Shown one piece after another: positions 1 through 8,810 of a stretch of DNA of 64,000 bases (position 1 is the stretch's first letter; every line of letters begins with the position of its first letter). The notes under the pieces are model-generated. The model saw only the letters and a list, made by a program, of their open reading frames with translations, was not told the origin of the DNA and searched no databases. Source of the DNA: Pseudarthrobacter siccitolerans (lineage in GTDB: Bacteria; Actinomycetota; Actinomycetes; Actinomycetales; Micrococcaceae); NCBI RefSeq assembly GCF_030823375.1, contig NZ_JAUSXB010000001.1:682001-746000 (forward strand), read 5' to 3'. Both the position numbers and the translations under genes were made by a program.

Positions 1-22
1 TGCTACGCGGGAAGCGTCACCC

Positions 23-439
23 TTACACCCTGCCGATGCCCTGGGCCAGCGACTGAAGTTCACGGAGGATCAGAAGCTGTTGTTCATTGATCTTCGTGAG
101 TTCTTCGATTTCACTCTTCGCCTCCATATCCGTGTCGTAGTCGTGCTGGGCCATGGCAGAAGCGATGGCATCCTGGCGTTTGGCTGCGATCAGCAGAATG
201 GCGCCCTGAAGACCAGCCAGCATCGATAGAAACAGGTTCAGCAGGATGTAGGGGTAGGGGTCCCATGCCCGGCTGGCCATCGCGAAGGTGTTGACGGTGG
301 CCCACAGGACCATAAAGAGGATGAATCCCCCGACGAAGGGCCAGCTGCCCATGCCGTTTCGCAGGTAGTCGGCCGCCCGCTCTCCCCTGGTCAGTGAAGA
401 CTTGTGCCGGGTATGCCACGTGACGTTCTGCTCATTCAT
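23..439 (-). CDS. DUF1003 family membrane protein
   Basis: This 138-residue protein matches the DUF1003 pattern: two closely spaced hydrophobic helices (about residues 33-52 and 61-84) separated by a short W-D-P-Y-P-containing loop, followed by a charged cytoplasmic tail with coiled-coil tendency (K-S-E-I-E-E-L-T-K and further). The loop and the L-N-L-F-L-S-M-L-A segment with nearby Q-xx-I-L-L-xx-K-R-Q are typical of the family. It is probably an integral inner-membrane protein; the biochemical role of DUF1003 is not established. It is usually about 140-200 residues, so the length is normal and the gene looks intact. It is read towards the window edge and has no co-directional partner here. 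Family call is by eye. Confidence 0.85.
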   Translation of the reverse strand: MNEQNVTWHTRHKSSLTRGERAADYLRNGMGSWPFVGGFILFMVLWATVNTFAMASRAWDPYPYILLNLFLSMLAGLQGAILLIAAKRQDAIASAMAQHDYDTDMEAKSEIEELTKINEQQLLILRELQSLAQGIGRV

Positions 440-642
440 GATTCAGGGTAACCCGTTGAGCCTCCTGCCTTCCTTGCTCCGGTCTGGTGGAACGTGTGCA
501 GGTTGGACCCTGCAAAAGTCCCGGGCAGGCGTTCTGTCAACAACGCCTCAGGATGCAGGTACTCCGCGCTCCCACGCCGGGTATCTGAGTAGTCAGCACC
601 CCACGAAACGAGTAGGACGTCCTTCCGGACTCGCACCTACAC

Positions 643-888
643 TTGAGCATGGATACGATCCCGGCAATGATGCTGATTTTTGCTGCGGCTTTCGCCTGGC
701 TGGGATTGACAGTATTCGTACTCCTCCGGTTGCGGCGCCGCAGGCATGGTTCCTCATTGGTAGCTTCGGCTCCCGATTCCCCGGAGGGCCGCAGCCATGC
801 CCACAGGCCCTGGCGCCGCATCCGCAGGGCCACGGACCGGACGTCCGCAAATGGGCACAAACTGAGCGTCAGGAGGATCCGCGGGTGA
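643..888 (+). CDS. small single-pass membrane protein (hypothetical)
   Basis: An 81-residue frame opens with TTG at 643, or ATG at 649. It has one hydrophobic segment (about residues 7-28, rich in A, L, F and V) followed at once by a run of arginines, the positive-inside arrangement of a small membrane anchor with a basic cytoplasmic tail. I recognise no family. Competing frames cross the same stretch on both strands, so the coding call is tentative; its main support is the clean TM plus arginine pattern. It stands alone in the spacer between the DUF1003 gene and the VWA gene. Confidence 0.35.
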   Translation: MSMDTIPAMMLIFAAAFAWLGLTVFVLLRLRRRRHGSSLVASAPDSPEGRSHAHRPWRRIRRATDRTSANGHKLSVRRIRG

Positions 889-1124
889 AGGCTCCTGCGG
901 ATTGAGCACGGGAACCTGGCCAGGACCCGAACCCTGAAAATTCAATCAAGTATCTGAATCACAACACTCACATGACGCCCGTCGGGGTTATCCTCAAAAT
1001 GCGTATCCAGTTGTGGGGGGCATCCGGGCGGGGGGCTAGGCGCACCCGCGGTGTAACTGCCGCGGGCCAGTTTCATAATTTGCGTTCATACCGGGAAACC
1101 GGGCGGATTTCAAAGGAAACGAAC

Positions 1125-2993
1125 ATGGGCCGCCGACACGCTGCATCTGACTTGAGCTATCCGCGCTGGATCTGGCTGGCCGCGGCGGCCACCGTGGCAC
1201 TTCTTATTGTTGGCGGCGCTTTCCTGCTGCGGGCGGTGATCTTCCCCGGCGGTTCAGGCGAGGGCGGCACTTCAGCCGGGAATGGCGGCACACCTTCAGA
1301 AGGCGAACCTCTGGCGCAGGACTCTCCTGCCGCCGTCGCCGGCGCCTCTCCCTGTATACCCTTGAACATCCTCACCTCGCTGGAAAACGCCGAGATGGTC
1401 CGGGCCCTGGCATCCGAATATACGGCGAGACCCCGCAGCGTGGACGGCAAATGTGTGACGCCAACGGTGATGCAGGAAAAATCGGGACTCGCTGCCCGCA
1501 AGGTTGCTGCGCAGTTCCCCGGTGTTCCGGCAGGCGACAGGCCCTCCATCTGGCTGCCGGACTCCTCCGCGTGGTTACGAATCGCAAGGGAAGGCGCCAG
1601 CGGAAGCCCTGTCCCGCAGGAGGGAATGAGCCTCGCCCGCAGTGCGATCGTCGTGGCGATGCCGGCGACGATGACCCAAGCCCTGGGCTGGGACAACAAT
1701 CCGCCGTCGTGGTCCGACGTCTTCAAAATGGCCAGGGACCAGGACGTCTGGGAGCGCCTCGGCCATGGCGACTGGGGGAAATTCAAGTTCGGCAAGGCCA
1801 GTCCGCTCATCTCGACGTCGGGCTTAATGGCGCTTGCTGCTTCCTACGGTGCCGCCGGCGGCAGCGTAGGCGGGCTGGACGACATGGACCTGGACGCACC
1901 GTCCCTGCTGGAGAAGGTGCGCGCCGTGGAACTGGGCACCAGCCACTACATGGCCACGCCCGAGCATTTTCTGTGGCATGCCAGGGAGGCTGACAACGCC
2001 GGGAAGGTCTCCGAATTTCTCTCCGCCGTCATCGTGGACGAAAAATCTGTTTGGGACTACAACCGGGGGGTGGTCAGCGAAGACGGAAAAACGAAGAAAT
2101 CCGGTCCCGCGCCCAAGGAGCCCCTCGACGCCATTTACCCCAACGACGGCGTGCACGTGGCGGACAACCCGGCAGTGACCCTTGACGGGGACTGGGTGGG
2201 CAGCCAACAGCGCCAGGCGGCCCAGGATTTTCTCGCGTTCGCAGTGACGGAACAGGGCCAACACGTGGTCCAGGCATCCGGGTACCGGTCCATCCAGGGC
2301 AAGCTGGATGCTGGGGTGGCGAAAACCGGACCGTACGCTGAGACGCTCCAGCCGCTGCCACTGCCCAAGGCGGAGGCACTTGTTGCCATGCAGGACAGCT
2401 TCCCCGAAGTCCGCAAGCGGGCCCGGGCCTTGTTCCTGCTTGATGTCTCGGAGTCCATGGTGCAGGAACCCGGGGTGACCAAGCTGCAACGTGCCAAGGA
2501 CGCAGTTATCAAGGCACTGGACCATTTCACAGGCGAGGATGAAGTTGGGCTCGCCGCTTTCTCCCATGTGGGCGACGGCCCCCTGGAGCCGGGCATCGTG
2601 AGCCCGGTAGCCCCCTTCAAGACCAATAAACAGGACCTCATCGCCAAGCTCAATGAGCTCAAGTCCGTGGAGGCTACGCCTCTGTTCGAGGCGGTGAGCC
2701 GCTTCGCGGGCGATCAAGCCAAGGACTACAAAGACGCCTACATCAACACCATCGTGCTTCTGAGCGACGGCAAGAACGATACCCGCCACCCCGGAGACCT
2801 CGGCGGGCTCTCCGAACAGTTGAGCCATCAGAACCACTCGACGCCGGTGCTTGTTTTTACGCTCGCATACGGACCCGACGCCGACGTCCCCACTCTGCTG
2901 GAAATCGCCAGGGCCAGCGGTGCGCACTACTACGACGCCACGGATCCGACGAGGCTCGAAGAGGTGCTCGGCGAACTGGTGACCAGCTTCTAG
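1125..2993 (+). CDS. VWA-domain protein with N-terminal anchor and substrate-binding-like region
   Basis: I start this 622-residue protein at ATG 1125, after AAAGGAAAC at about 1112-1119; an in-frame start at 972 would add 51 residues without a good ribosome site. Residues about 15-40 form a membrane anchor, followed by a G/S/E-rich linker. The centre (about 75-440) reads like an extracellular solute-binding protein (S-I-W-L-P-D-S-S-A-W-L; P-S-W-S-D-V-F; late A-F-A-V-T-E-Q-G segment). The C-terminus (about 490-620) is a von Willebrand factor A domain with a complete MIDAS start, D-V-S-E-S, and the later L-L-S-D-G-K-N-D strand. It should face outside the membrane and bind a ligand or metal-dependent partner. 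The stop overlaps the end of the convergent gene by 4 bases. Substrate unknown. Confidence 0.85.
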   Translation: MGRRHAASDLSYPRWIWLAAAATVALLIVGGAFLLRAVIFPGGSGEGGTSAGNGGTPSEGEPLAQDSPAAVAGASPCIPLNILTSLENAEMVRALASEYTARPRSVDGKCVTPTVMQEKSGLAARKVAAQFPGVPAGDRPSIWLPDSSAWLRIAREGASGSPVPQEGMSLARSAIVVAMPATMTQALGWDNNPPSWSDVFKMARDQDVWERLGHGDWGKFKFGKASPLISTSGLMALAASYGAAGGSVGGLDDMDLDAPSLLEKVRAVELGTSHYMATPEHFLWHAREADNAGKVSEFLSAVIVDEKSVWDYNRGVVSEDGKTKKSGPAPKEPLDAIYPNDGVHVADNPAVTLDGDWVGSQQRQAAQDFLAFAVTEQGQHVVQASGYRSIQGKLDAGVAKTGPYAETLQPLPLPKAEALVAMQDSFPEVRKRARALFLLDVSESMVQEPGVTKLQRAKDAVIKALDHFTGEDEVGLAAFSHVGDGPLEPGIVSPVAPFKTNKQDLIAKLNELKSVEATPLFEAVSRFAGDQAKDYKDAYINTIVLLSDGKNDTRHPGDLGGLSEQLSHQNHSTPVLVFTLAYGPDADVPTLLEIARASGAHYYDATDPTRLEEVLGELVTSF

Positions 2994-4240
2994 GAAAGAA
3001 CCAGGCTTCCCAAGTCCGCCGCGTCCACTTCATTGCCGTCGACTGATTCTTCGAGACCCAGCTCTGCCAGCAGAGGTGGATAGTCAAAAGTATCTGCGAC
3101 GCAGCGGACCAGCACCGGGGGCACCCGGAAATGGGTGTCAATGGTCAGCAGCCCAAGCTCCGCAAGTTCCTCGAGCCGGCCCATGGCCACCTTGGTCAGC
3201 ATCTCGGCTGCCGCCTTCTCCTCTTCGGGGGCCTGGTCGGGGGCAGCCAAAACACGTTCCACCAACGGCGCTTCCGGCCTGGCCGCCGCCAGCAGGACCG
3301 ATACCTGCAGGGCGGCGATGGTCTGCTCCCAAGGCTCTTCGGGATCGAGCCGGAGCACGGTCTGGTTCAGGAAACACGTGGTGAACAAGATGAACTCATC
3401 CAGCTGCTCCGCAACGCCGCCGCTCAGGAATTGTCCGGAATCCTCGAAGGGCACTACCTTCGTCGGCTTAATCTCAATCAGCTCCGCGGCCTCGAGAGCG
3501 GCCCATATCTCGGCCAGCAGGGGCACCTCGTACATGCTTCGCACGGTGAGGACATCGCCGGCCGGATCCGCCTTCTTTGTACTGCCCTTGGCCTGCAGGC
3601 CGACGCAGGCAGCCGCCTCCTCGATGTCCCGCAGACGAAGGGCGCCAGTTCCGGTAACGGGCTTCCCGTCACCGATCCACCGGAGCAATGCTGTTGCTTT
3701 CCGGATCAGAGGCAGTTCGGCGAAAGCTTCCAGTGCTTGCTCCTCGGGAATGTCCGGAATCTCTATGGACTCCTGTCCAGTGTCGCCGTCGGCGAGGCTG
3801 TCGAAGAAGTCCAGCGCTTCGGCCAACTGCTCCGCCGTCCCCGTCCACCGGCCGGTTTCAGACAGAAACTCGAGGTAGCTGTGGACAGAGTCAACGATAA
3901 GAGCAGCCTGTTCTGCCTCCACGGTTTCGGGGCCCTGGGCACTCACGGTGGCGGTAACTTCCTCCGCGACAGCGTTGGCCAAGCGGGCAGGATCGAGGTT
4001 TGTCACGTCCGCGGCAGCTGTAGCCTCCAGATAACGGCTGACGGTGGGTTCAATCAGCTTCAGATACTGCAGGGCGGCAGCGCCCGCTCCGGGCGCGCCG
4101 TCGTCGAACCACTGGACATAGGCTGGCGCCAAGGCATCCAACGCCCGGGCGGCACGGTAAGAACTGAGGGAGACCGGTCCTGGGCGGCGTTTTCCCGCCG
4201 ACCCCTTGTCCTGGCGCCGGTTCTTGCTGTTCTTGCCCAA
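2990..4240 (-). CDS. hypothetical protein, 416 residues, basic N-terminus
   Basis: I do not recognise a family. The protein starts with a lysine- and arginine-rich tail (M-G-K-N-S-K-N-R-R-Q) that may bind nucleic acid or be disordered. The rest is mostly helical and acidic, rich in A, E and L, with no membrane segment, signal peptide or catalytic motif visible. Segment I-R-K-A-T-A-L-L-R-W-I-G-D-G-K-P-V-T (about residues 180-200) recalls proteins with winged-helix-like helical modules. Consistent third-position GC and the absence of a comparable frame opposite support a true gene. It ends tail to tail with the VWA gene, overlapping by 4 bases, so the two are transcribed convergently. Confidence 0.75.
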   Translation of the reverse strand: MGKNSKNRRQDKGSAGKRRPGPVSLSSYRAARALDALAPAYVQWFDDGAPGAGAAALQYLKLIEPTVSRYLEATAAADVTNLDPARLANAVAEEVTATVSAQGPETVEAEQAALIVDSVHSYLEFLSETGRWTGTAEQLAEALDFFDSLADGDTGQESIEIPDIPEEQALEAFAELPLIRKATALLRWIGDGKPVTGTGALRLRDIEEAAACVGLQAKGSTKKADPAGDVLTVRSMYEVPLLAEIWAALEAAELIEIKPTKVVPFEDSGQFLSGGVAEQLDEFILFTTCFLNQTVLRLDPEEPWEQTIAALQVSVLLAAARPEAPLVERVLAAPDQAPEEEKAAAEMLTKVAMGRLEELAELGLLTIDTHFRVPPVLVRCVADTFDYPPLLAELGLEESVDGNEVDAADLGSLVLS

Positions 4241-4377
4241 GGAGTACCTAACTGCTGGAGAATACTTGCCGGAACGACGCTACTGATTTCGACGGCGCCA
4301 TGCCACTTTCGAGAGCTCCCTGGCTCCGGAAGTCCTTCCGGCCCCGACCGCAGGAGCCCGCCCGTCCAGGGGCCAAG

Positions 4378-4629
4378 TCACCGTCCGCCGAGGATGGCCG
4401 TCAGCACCTGGCCGCCGGTGGCCAGGGCGGTGAAGGTGCCGTTGGTCTGCGCCATGAAGGGTTTGAATTTCAAGGGATAAACCTTGCCGATGACAGGAAC
4501 AGGATCGGTTTCCGGAGGCACGGAGGCTATGTCAACATGCCAGTTCGGTTCGTTGCGAAGGTCCGCGACGTATTGCAATACCTCGGCAACTCCCCGGTCT
4601 ATGACCACGCTCTCTGCAGACTTGACCAA
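4378..4629 (-). pseudogene. truncated SRPBCC (polyketide cyclase/dehydrase-like) gene
   Basis: Only 83 residues remain of what looks like an SRPBCC ligand-binding fold: the start V-I-D-R-G-V-A-E-V-L-Q-Y-V-A-D-L-R-N-E-P-N-W is the classic first strand and helices of that family. Family members are normally about 140-150 residues, so the second half (sheet strands and long C-terminal helix) is missing; the frame stops at 4378-4380 shortly after T-G-G-Q-V. The start is TTG at 4629, preceded by AGGAG at a 6-base spacing, so the reading start is intact. Either a frameshift/deletion has broken the gene or this is an unusually short version. No clear continuation was found downstream. Confidence 0.55.
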
Positions 4630-4776
4630 AGTGAACTCCTGAAATCCCGAGCTGGCTTAGGCCGGTCTTTACCGTCATCATTGTCGGTCATGTTGGACGG
4701 GCCAAGACTATTCCCCTCGCCGTGTCTGTCGATGGGCACCGGATCATTCGGCTAGTCCAGCATGGTTGGTGTGTTC

Positions 4777-5025
4777 CTAGCGAACAGGTGCCCCTACCAG
4801 GACTTCACGATAGTGCGCGGGCAAACGCACGATCTCGAGTTCCGAGCTGTCCAGAAGACGGCGGCTCCCCGTCAACGTGTCCAGGATCCAGAACAGTCCA
4901 TGCTGCGGGGCGATCTCCGAGACCGGTCCGCGGTGGACCAGAGTGTTCCCATAGAACGCTTCGATGGCGTCTCCTGGTGAGAGTTCATCACAAGAACCGA
5001 TAACCGCCTGCTCCTTGCTGATCAT
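4777..5025 (-). CDS. small conserved-looking hypothetical protein (82 residues)
   Basis: The frame has an excellent ribosome site (AAAGGAAAGGA just upstream of ATG 5025) and balanced codon use. The protein is soluble and looks like a small beta barrel: alternating hydrophobic strands such as A-F-Y-G-N-T-L-V-H-R-G-P-V and F-W-I-L-D-T-L-T-G, with an R-R-L-L-D turn. No catalytic motif, signal peptide or membrane segment is visible, and I do not recognise the family. It is separated by about 150 bases from the SRPBCC remnant on the same strand and is probably an independent unit. Confidence 0.65.
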   Translation of the reverse strand: MISKEQAVIGSCDELSPGDAIEAFYGNTLVHRGPVSEIAPQHGLFWILDTLTGSRRLLDSSELEIVRLPAHYREVLVGAPVR

Positions 5026-5190
5026 GACATCTTCCTTTCCTTTGTCGCACTGCTCTCAAGCCCAATGGTGCTCGCGCAAGGTTGCGTCCACATGTCTTCA
5101 AGATGATGTTTCGCCGACGTCCTGTAGATAGGCCCGCTCAGACTGGGGCGTCCTCGCGGTTGGTGCCCTTTCCGCGCCTATGCTGGTCGA

Positions 5191-5721
5191 GTGACTCCTG
5201 CTCCCTCCCCCAGCGCGCTCGACGTGGTAGTCCACTCGGGGCCGGCCGAGTGGTGGGCGATCCTCGCCGGGCTGGGACCCTTGGCCGTTCTCATCGCTGC
5301 GGTGCTGGCTTTCTACATCAACTGGCGCACGCTTAAGCAGCGCACCGCGGCCGACAAAACTGCCTTGAACCAGAAACGTGAAGCCGATGCCCAGGCCTTG
5401 ACGCAGAAAACTGCAGCCGACAGCCGGGCGGAATGGTGGCGGCGAACCCAGTGGGCGCTGGACCGGGCATTGGACGGCGATGAAGGAACGAAGGCCTTGG
5501 GACTGGCAACACTTGAAGTTCTCGCCCGCAGCGAGCTCGCGCGCGACGAGGAGCTCGAGTTGTTTGATATCGCCTGGAAAAGCGTCTCGGGTGATGAGAA
5601 CGGGGACGACATTGCGGACGAAGGTGACTTTGACCCGGAAGGGCCGTTCGTGGACGCCGCTGACAACTTAGGCGAGAATGGAACGACGGATAAAGACAAA
5701 GCCAAGGAGGTTGGACCATGA
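5191..5721 (+). CDS. single-pass membrane protein with coiled-coil tail
   Basis: GTG start at 5191. The 176-residue protein has one membrane helix (about residues 23-45: W-A-I-L-A-G-L-G-P-L-A-V-L-I-A-A-V-L-A-F-Y) followed by a charged segment with internal repetition (Q-K-R-E-A-D-A-Q-A-L-T-Q-K-T-A-A-D) that should form a coiled coil, then an acidic C-terminus. The helix with a W-R-T-L-K-Q-R-T-A-A-D-K junction occurs in many actinobacterial hypothetical proteins of unknown role. It is translationally coupled to the next gene through an ATGA overlap at 5718-5721, so the two form a small operon. Confidence 0.7.
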   Translation: MTPAPSPSALDVVVHSGPAEWWAILAGLGPLAVLIAAVLAFYINWRTLKQRTAADKTALNQKREADAQALTQKTAADSRAEWWRRTQWALDRALDGDEGTKALGLATLEVLARSELARDEELELFDIAWKSVSGDENGDDIADEGDFDPEGPFVDAADNLGENGTTDKDKAKEVGP

Positions 5722-5912
5722 GTGCAGCGTCGTCTGAACATCGGTTTGTCCATACTCCCCGGAACACCCCTGCGAAGCCGGTCAAGAAGAACGCCACCCC
5801 CGCCGAGCATCGTGTCCAGGTGGCAGCCGCCAGACTGCGAGTGACGCTCGACGAGCGCCTCGGCCGCGAAACACCGGCCAAGACGAAGGCGCTGGCCAAA
5901 GAACCTATCTAG
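5718..5912 (+). CDS. small basic hypothetical protein, coupled to upstream membrane protein
   Basis: A 64-residue frame whose ATG overlaps the stop of the preceding membrane-protein gene (ATGA), with GGAGGTTGGACC immediately upstream as ribosome site. This coupling is the main argument that it is real. The product is basic (many K, R, P and T) with a short amphipathic helix around V-Q-V-A-A-A-R-L-R-V-T-L-D-E-R-L-G. No family recognised. It probably works with the membrane protein, since the arrangement enforces matched expression, but nothing shows what the pair does. Confidence 0.6.
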   Translation: MSAASSEHRFVHTPRNTPAKPVKKNATPAEHRVQVAAARLRVTLDERLGRETPAKTKALAKEPI

Positions 5913-6121
5913 GATGCCGCACGGGAGGACCCGTTCATCGGGCAGATACAGTCTTCGGCCCTTCCGCTTCATCGTCGTCGCGTGCTTCCGCCAGGCCCAG
6001 TTCTGCCAGCGCTTGTTGCTGCGCGGGGTATAGATCTAAAACTGGGAAACACGCGAAACGCCCGGGCATTGACCTTTCAGCATCGAGTTCCGGGACTCTT
6101 TTCCGACGGCCGACTGGCCAG

Positions 6122-6138
6122 CTGACAGAAATTGTCAG
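6122..6138. repeat. small inverted repeat upstream of the DUF222-HNH gene
   Basis: CTGACA, 5-base spacer, TGTCAG lies 22 bases before the start codon of the DUF222 gene. It is perfect but short and could be an operator or a fragment of an element end. Function unproven. Confidence 0.3.
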
Positions 6139-6160
6139 ACCCCCTTGTGATGATTGTTTT

Positions 6161-7669
6161 ATGGGGAAAGCAGCGGTGGCGAAGGCGTTTGAGGACATCA
6201 AGTCCTCCCTTGCTGTGCTCAATGCCGAGGTGGATGAGTGTGGTTCAGAGCCGTTTTCGGCTGCTGATCCGCTGGCCGGACTGGCGGATGGGTGCCTGGA
6301 CATTCTTGCCGGGGCGCGGGTGGCGGAGGCCGGGTTCGCGGGTTTGAAGGCCCGGGCTGCCGTGAAGTATGCAGACACCGCCGAGGCCATAGCGCCGGAC
6401 GCGCCGGTTCAGGCGCAGGAAATGGCCGTCGCCGCGGAAATCGGCTGCCTCCTGGCCCTCGGTACCCGGGCAGCGGGTGCGTTCCTGGCCGCATCCCACA
6501 CCCTGTGCAAGGAGTTGCCGCCCACCCTTTCGGCATTGCAGTCCGGGACGATTACCTGGTCTCATGCCCTGGTCGTGGTGGATGAAACGGCCAGCCTTGA
6601 CCCCGCCGGTGCGGCGGCACTGGAAGCCCACTTCCTTGACCCGGAGGTACCGAAGCCAGCCAAAGCGGCAACCATCGGGGAGATGCCCGCCTACAGGTTC
6701 CGGACCAAAGCAAGGACTTGGCGGGAGCGCCACCACGCCGAATCCATTGAGAAGCGCCATGCCAGGGGTGTGGCAGACCGGCGGGTCGAATACCGGCCGG
6801 ATCAGGATGGCATGGCTTGGCTCTCCGCCTACCTGCCCGCGGACCAGGCCTCGGCAATCTGGAACAGGCTCACCACCGCCGCCCGGGGATTACAGGGACC
6901 AGAAGAGACCCGGACCCTCACCCAGTTGCGGACGGACCTGTATGGTGGGTGGCTCCTGGGCGGTACCGCCAGCCCCGGAACCACCCGTTTCGGAACCGGT
7001 GACACTATGGGTGCAGGAATTGATACGGGCCTGTCGTCGTCGATCCGGGCCCAAGTGCTCGTCACCGTTCCGGTGTTTTCCCTGATGGGCCTGACCGACG
7101 AGCCGGCCATGCTCGACGGCTATGGCCCGGTCCCGCCGTCGATGGCACGCCAACTCGTCGCCGACGGGGCCGCTTCGTTTTACCGGGTCCTGGTGGACCC
7201 GAGGGACGGGGCGCCGCTGGAGATCGGCCGGACAAAGTACCGGATCAGTCAGGCCATGCGGAACTGGCTTAGGTTGCGGGATGGCAAATGCCCCTTTCCG
7301 GGATGCAGCAACAATTCGCTCGACAACGAAGCCGACCACATCCTCACCTGGCACCAGGGCGGCACTACCGGGATATCGAATCTGGGACAGCCCTGCCCCA
7401 AACACCACAAGCTACGGCACACCAGCGGCTGGAAACCCACCCCGGCCACCAAAACCGCACCACCCGGCTGGACCTCACCTACCGGCAGGCACTACAAAAG
7501 CGAACACCAGGACTGGGAACCACCAGAATGGCCAGGGCAACTGCCACCGAAATGGAAAACAGGCGCGCAGAAGCCACAACCAGTGCCCGGTGATCCTCCA
7601 GACTTTGTCTACATCGGGCTCTCCCCGGGAGAAGACGGTATAGCGCGGTTCCTCCACAGCCGCTCCTAG
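6161..7669 (+). CDS. DUF222 domain-containing HNH endonuclease
   Basis: This 502-residue protein has the actinobacterial DUF222 domain over roughly its first 330 residues (alternating A-rich helices, including W-R-E-R-H-H-A and D-G-M-A-W-L-S-A-Y-L-P) followed by an HNH nuclease near residues 375-430. The nuclease shows C-P-F-P-G-C, the catalytic D-H-I-L-T-W-H, N-L near S-N-L-G-Q-P-C and a final K-H-H-K-L-R-H, that is, zinc cysteines plus H-N-H. Such proteins (13E12-repeat-like) occur in many copies per genome in Arthrobacter and mycobacteria and may behave as selfish or mobile elements; a defined cellular role is not established. Start ATG 6161 is chosen because the next in-frame methionine is inside the domain. 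A 6-base inverted repeat lies just upstream (6122-6138). Confidence 0.9.
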   Translation: MGKAAVAKAFEDIKSSLAVLNAEVDECGSEPFSAADPLAGLADGCLDILAGARVAEAGFAGLKARAAVKYADTAEAIAPDAPVQAQEMAVAAEIGCLLALGTRAAGAFLAASHTLCKELPPTLSALQSGTITWSHALVVVDETASLDPAGAAALEAHFLDPEVPKPAKAATIGEMPAYRFRTKARTWRERHHAESIEKRHARGVADRRVEYRPDQDGMAWLSAYLPADQASAIWNRLTTAARGLQGPEETRTLTQLRTDLYGGWLLGGTASPGTTRFGTGDTMGAGIDTGLSSSIRAQVLVTVPVFSLMGLTDEPAMLDGYGPVPPSMARQLVADGAASFYRVLVDPRDGAPLEIGRTKYRISQAMRNWLRLRDGKCPFPGCSNNSLDNEADHILTWHQGGTTGISNLGQPCPKHHKLRHTSGWKPTPATKTAPPGWTSPTGRHYKSEHQDWEPPEWPGQLPPKWKTGAQKPQPVPGDPPDFVYIGLSPGEDGIARFLHSRS

Positions 7670-7952
7670 CGAACCCGGAATCTATGAGCTCCGGACCGCC
7701 ATGAGCTCCTCGATGACTGCTTGCCCGGGCACGCGCTGCCCGAGGCGGATAGGTGTGTGTTCGGCGGTCATGACCGGTTGCTCGCATGTCGCATGAACCA
7801 GAGATTAGGGCCCTCTGTCCTCGGCTAATGGCGATTGGCAGGGCAGCACCGAATCTTGCCGGAATCCGTGCTCAACGCTGCGCCATCCCTGCAGTGATCG
7901 CACGGGCAACCCACAGGGCTGAGGTGAGCCATCGGGAGGCCCTTTACGTAAT

Positions 7953-8810
7953 TCAGGTCCGGGTTACCGGCGAACGGGATAGTGCGAGTGCCCATCCGCC
8001 GGCCACGCCGATGGCAAGTAGTACGGTTACGAAGCCGATCGCCGGTGCGCTCTGCCATGTCAGGGCGTCCCCATAGCGCAGCAGGGCAAGTGCCTGCAGA
8101 ACGACGAAGGCAACGGAGGTCAGGGCCACGGGGCGGACGGTGCGGAGGTCGCGGCTCCACTGACCTTGTGCGGCCGCCCACCCCAGACCGACCAGCCATG
8201 CTCCAATCGCCCTCGCTGTGAGCTCGGACAGTGTCCACGGCCACCACGCCGCAGCGAGAGTGGGTACTGCCAGGAGCGCCACGCCGAACAACAGCAAAAC
8301 ACCCGCGATTCCCGCCAGGAGCAGCCGGAGCGCAGGGGGTAGCACTGGCCGTCCCGCGCTGACGGATTCTCGCACAGAACGTAGAGACCGGACCTGCATC
8401 CTGCTGATGACGAGCATCGCCACGGGCACCATGGCATAGATTGCCAGCCACGCCCAGGTGGCTATTTGGGCAGTGGGGGCAGTGTTCGGTGACAGATGGA
8501 AGCGATCGAGGTGAAGCAGGGTGACTCCGAGGGTCAACGCCGTGAAGATGAACACGGGCCAGACGGCCAGCTTCGCTGAATCCCAGCCCGCCGAGCGGGC
8601 GCCTGTCACCTCCAGGCCGGCGGCCGACCAGTATGCCGCCCCGAGGAAGACCGCGGTCATGGGCGGATTGACTGTCCACGCGAAGAACTCAGCAGTCCGG
8701 AGCGGAAACACGAACAGCACCAGCCCGGCAAGAAACACGAGGAAAGCAGCGACGTAGAGCAGCCACCGCATCGGCGGAAGCAACGGTGCGACCTCAGCCG
8801 AAGGGGACAT
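7953..8810 (-). CDS. multi-pass membrane protein (hypothetical)
   Basis: The start is ATG 8810, with GAGGAG upstream; a longer in-frame opening at 9086 would lie entirely inside the neighbouring flavoprotein gene and is rejected. The 285-residue product has about eight hydrophobic helices (for example L-L-Y-V-A-A-F-L-V-F-L-A-G-L-V-L-F-V-F near the N-terminus and A-I-G-F-V-T-V-L-L-A-I near the end) with short loops and no obvious charged transport motif. I do not recognise the family. It overlaps the end of the upstream flavoprotein gene by 17 bases on the same strand and is therefore almost certainly co-transcribed with it. Confidence 0.75.
   Translation of the reverse strand: MSPSAEVAPLLPPMRWLLYVAAFLVFLAGLVLFVFPLRTAEFFAWTVNPPMTAVFLGAAYWSAAGLEVTGARSAGWDSAKLAVWPVFIFTALTLGVTLLHLDRFHLSPNTAPTAQIATWAWLAIYAMVPVAMLVISRMQVRSLRSVRESVSAGRPVLPPALRLLLAGIAGVLLLFGVALLAVPTLAAAWWPWTLSELTARAIGAWLVGLGWAAAQGQWSRDLRTVRPVALTSVAFVVLQALALLRYGDALTWQSAPAIGFVTVLLAIGVAGGWALALSRSPVTRT

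Noticed and set aside
3131..4480. Long plus-strand frame opposite the 416-residue hypothetical gene
   Set aside because: Third-position GC and a plausible start favour the minus-strand gene; the plus frame also runs through the SRPBCC remnant.
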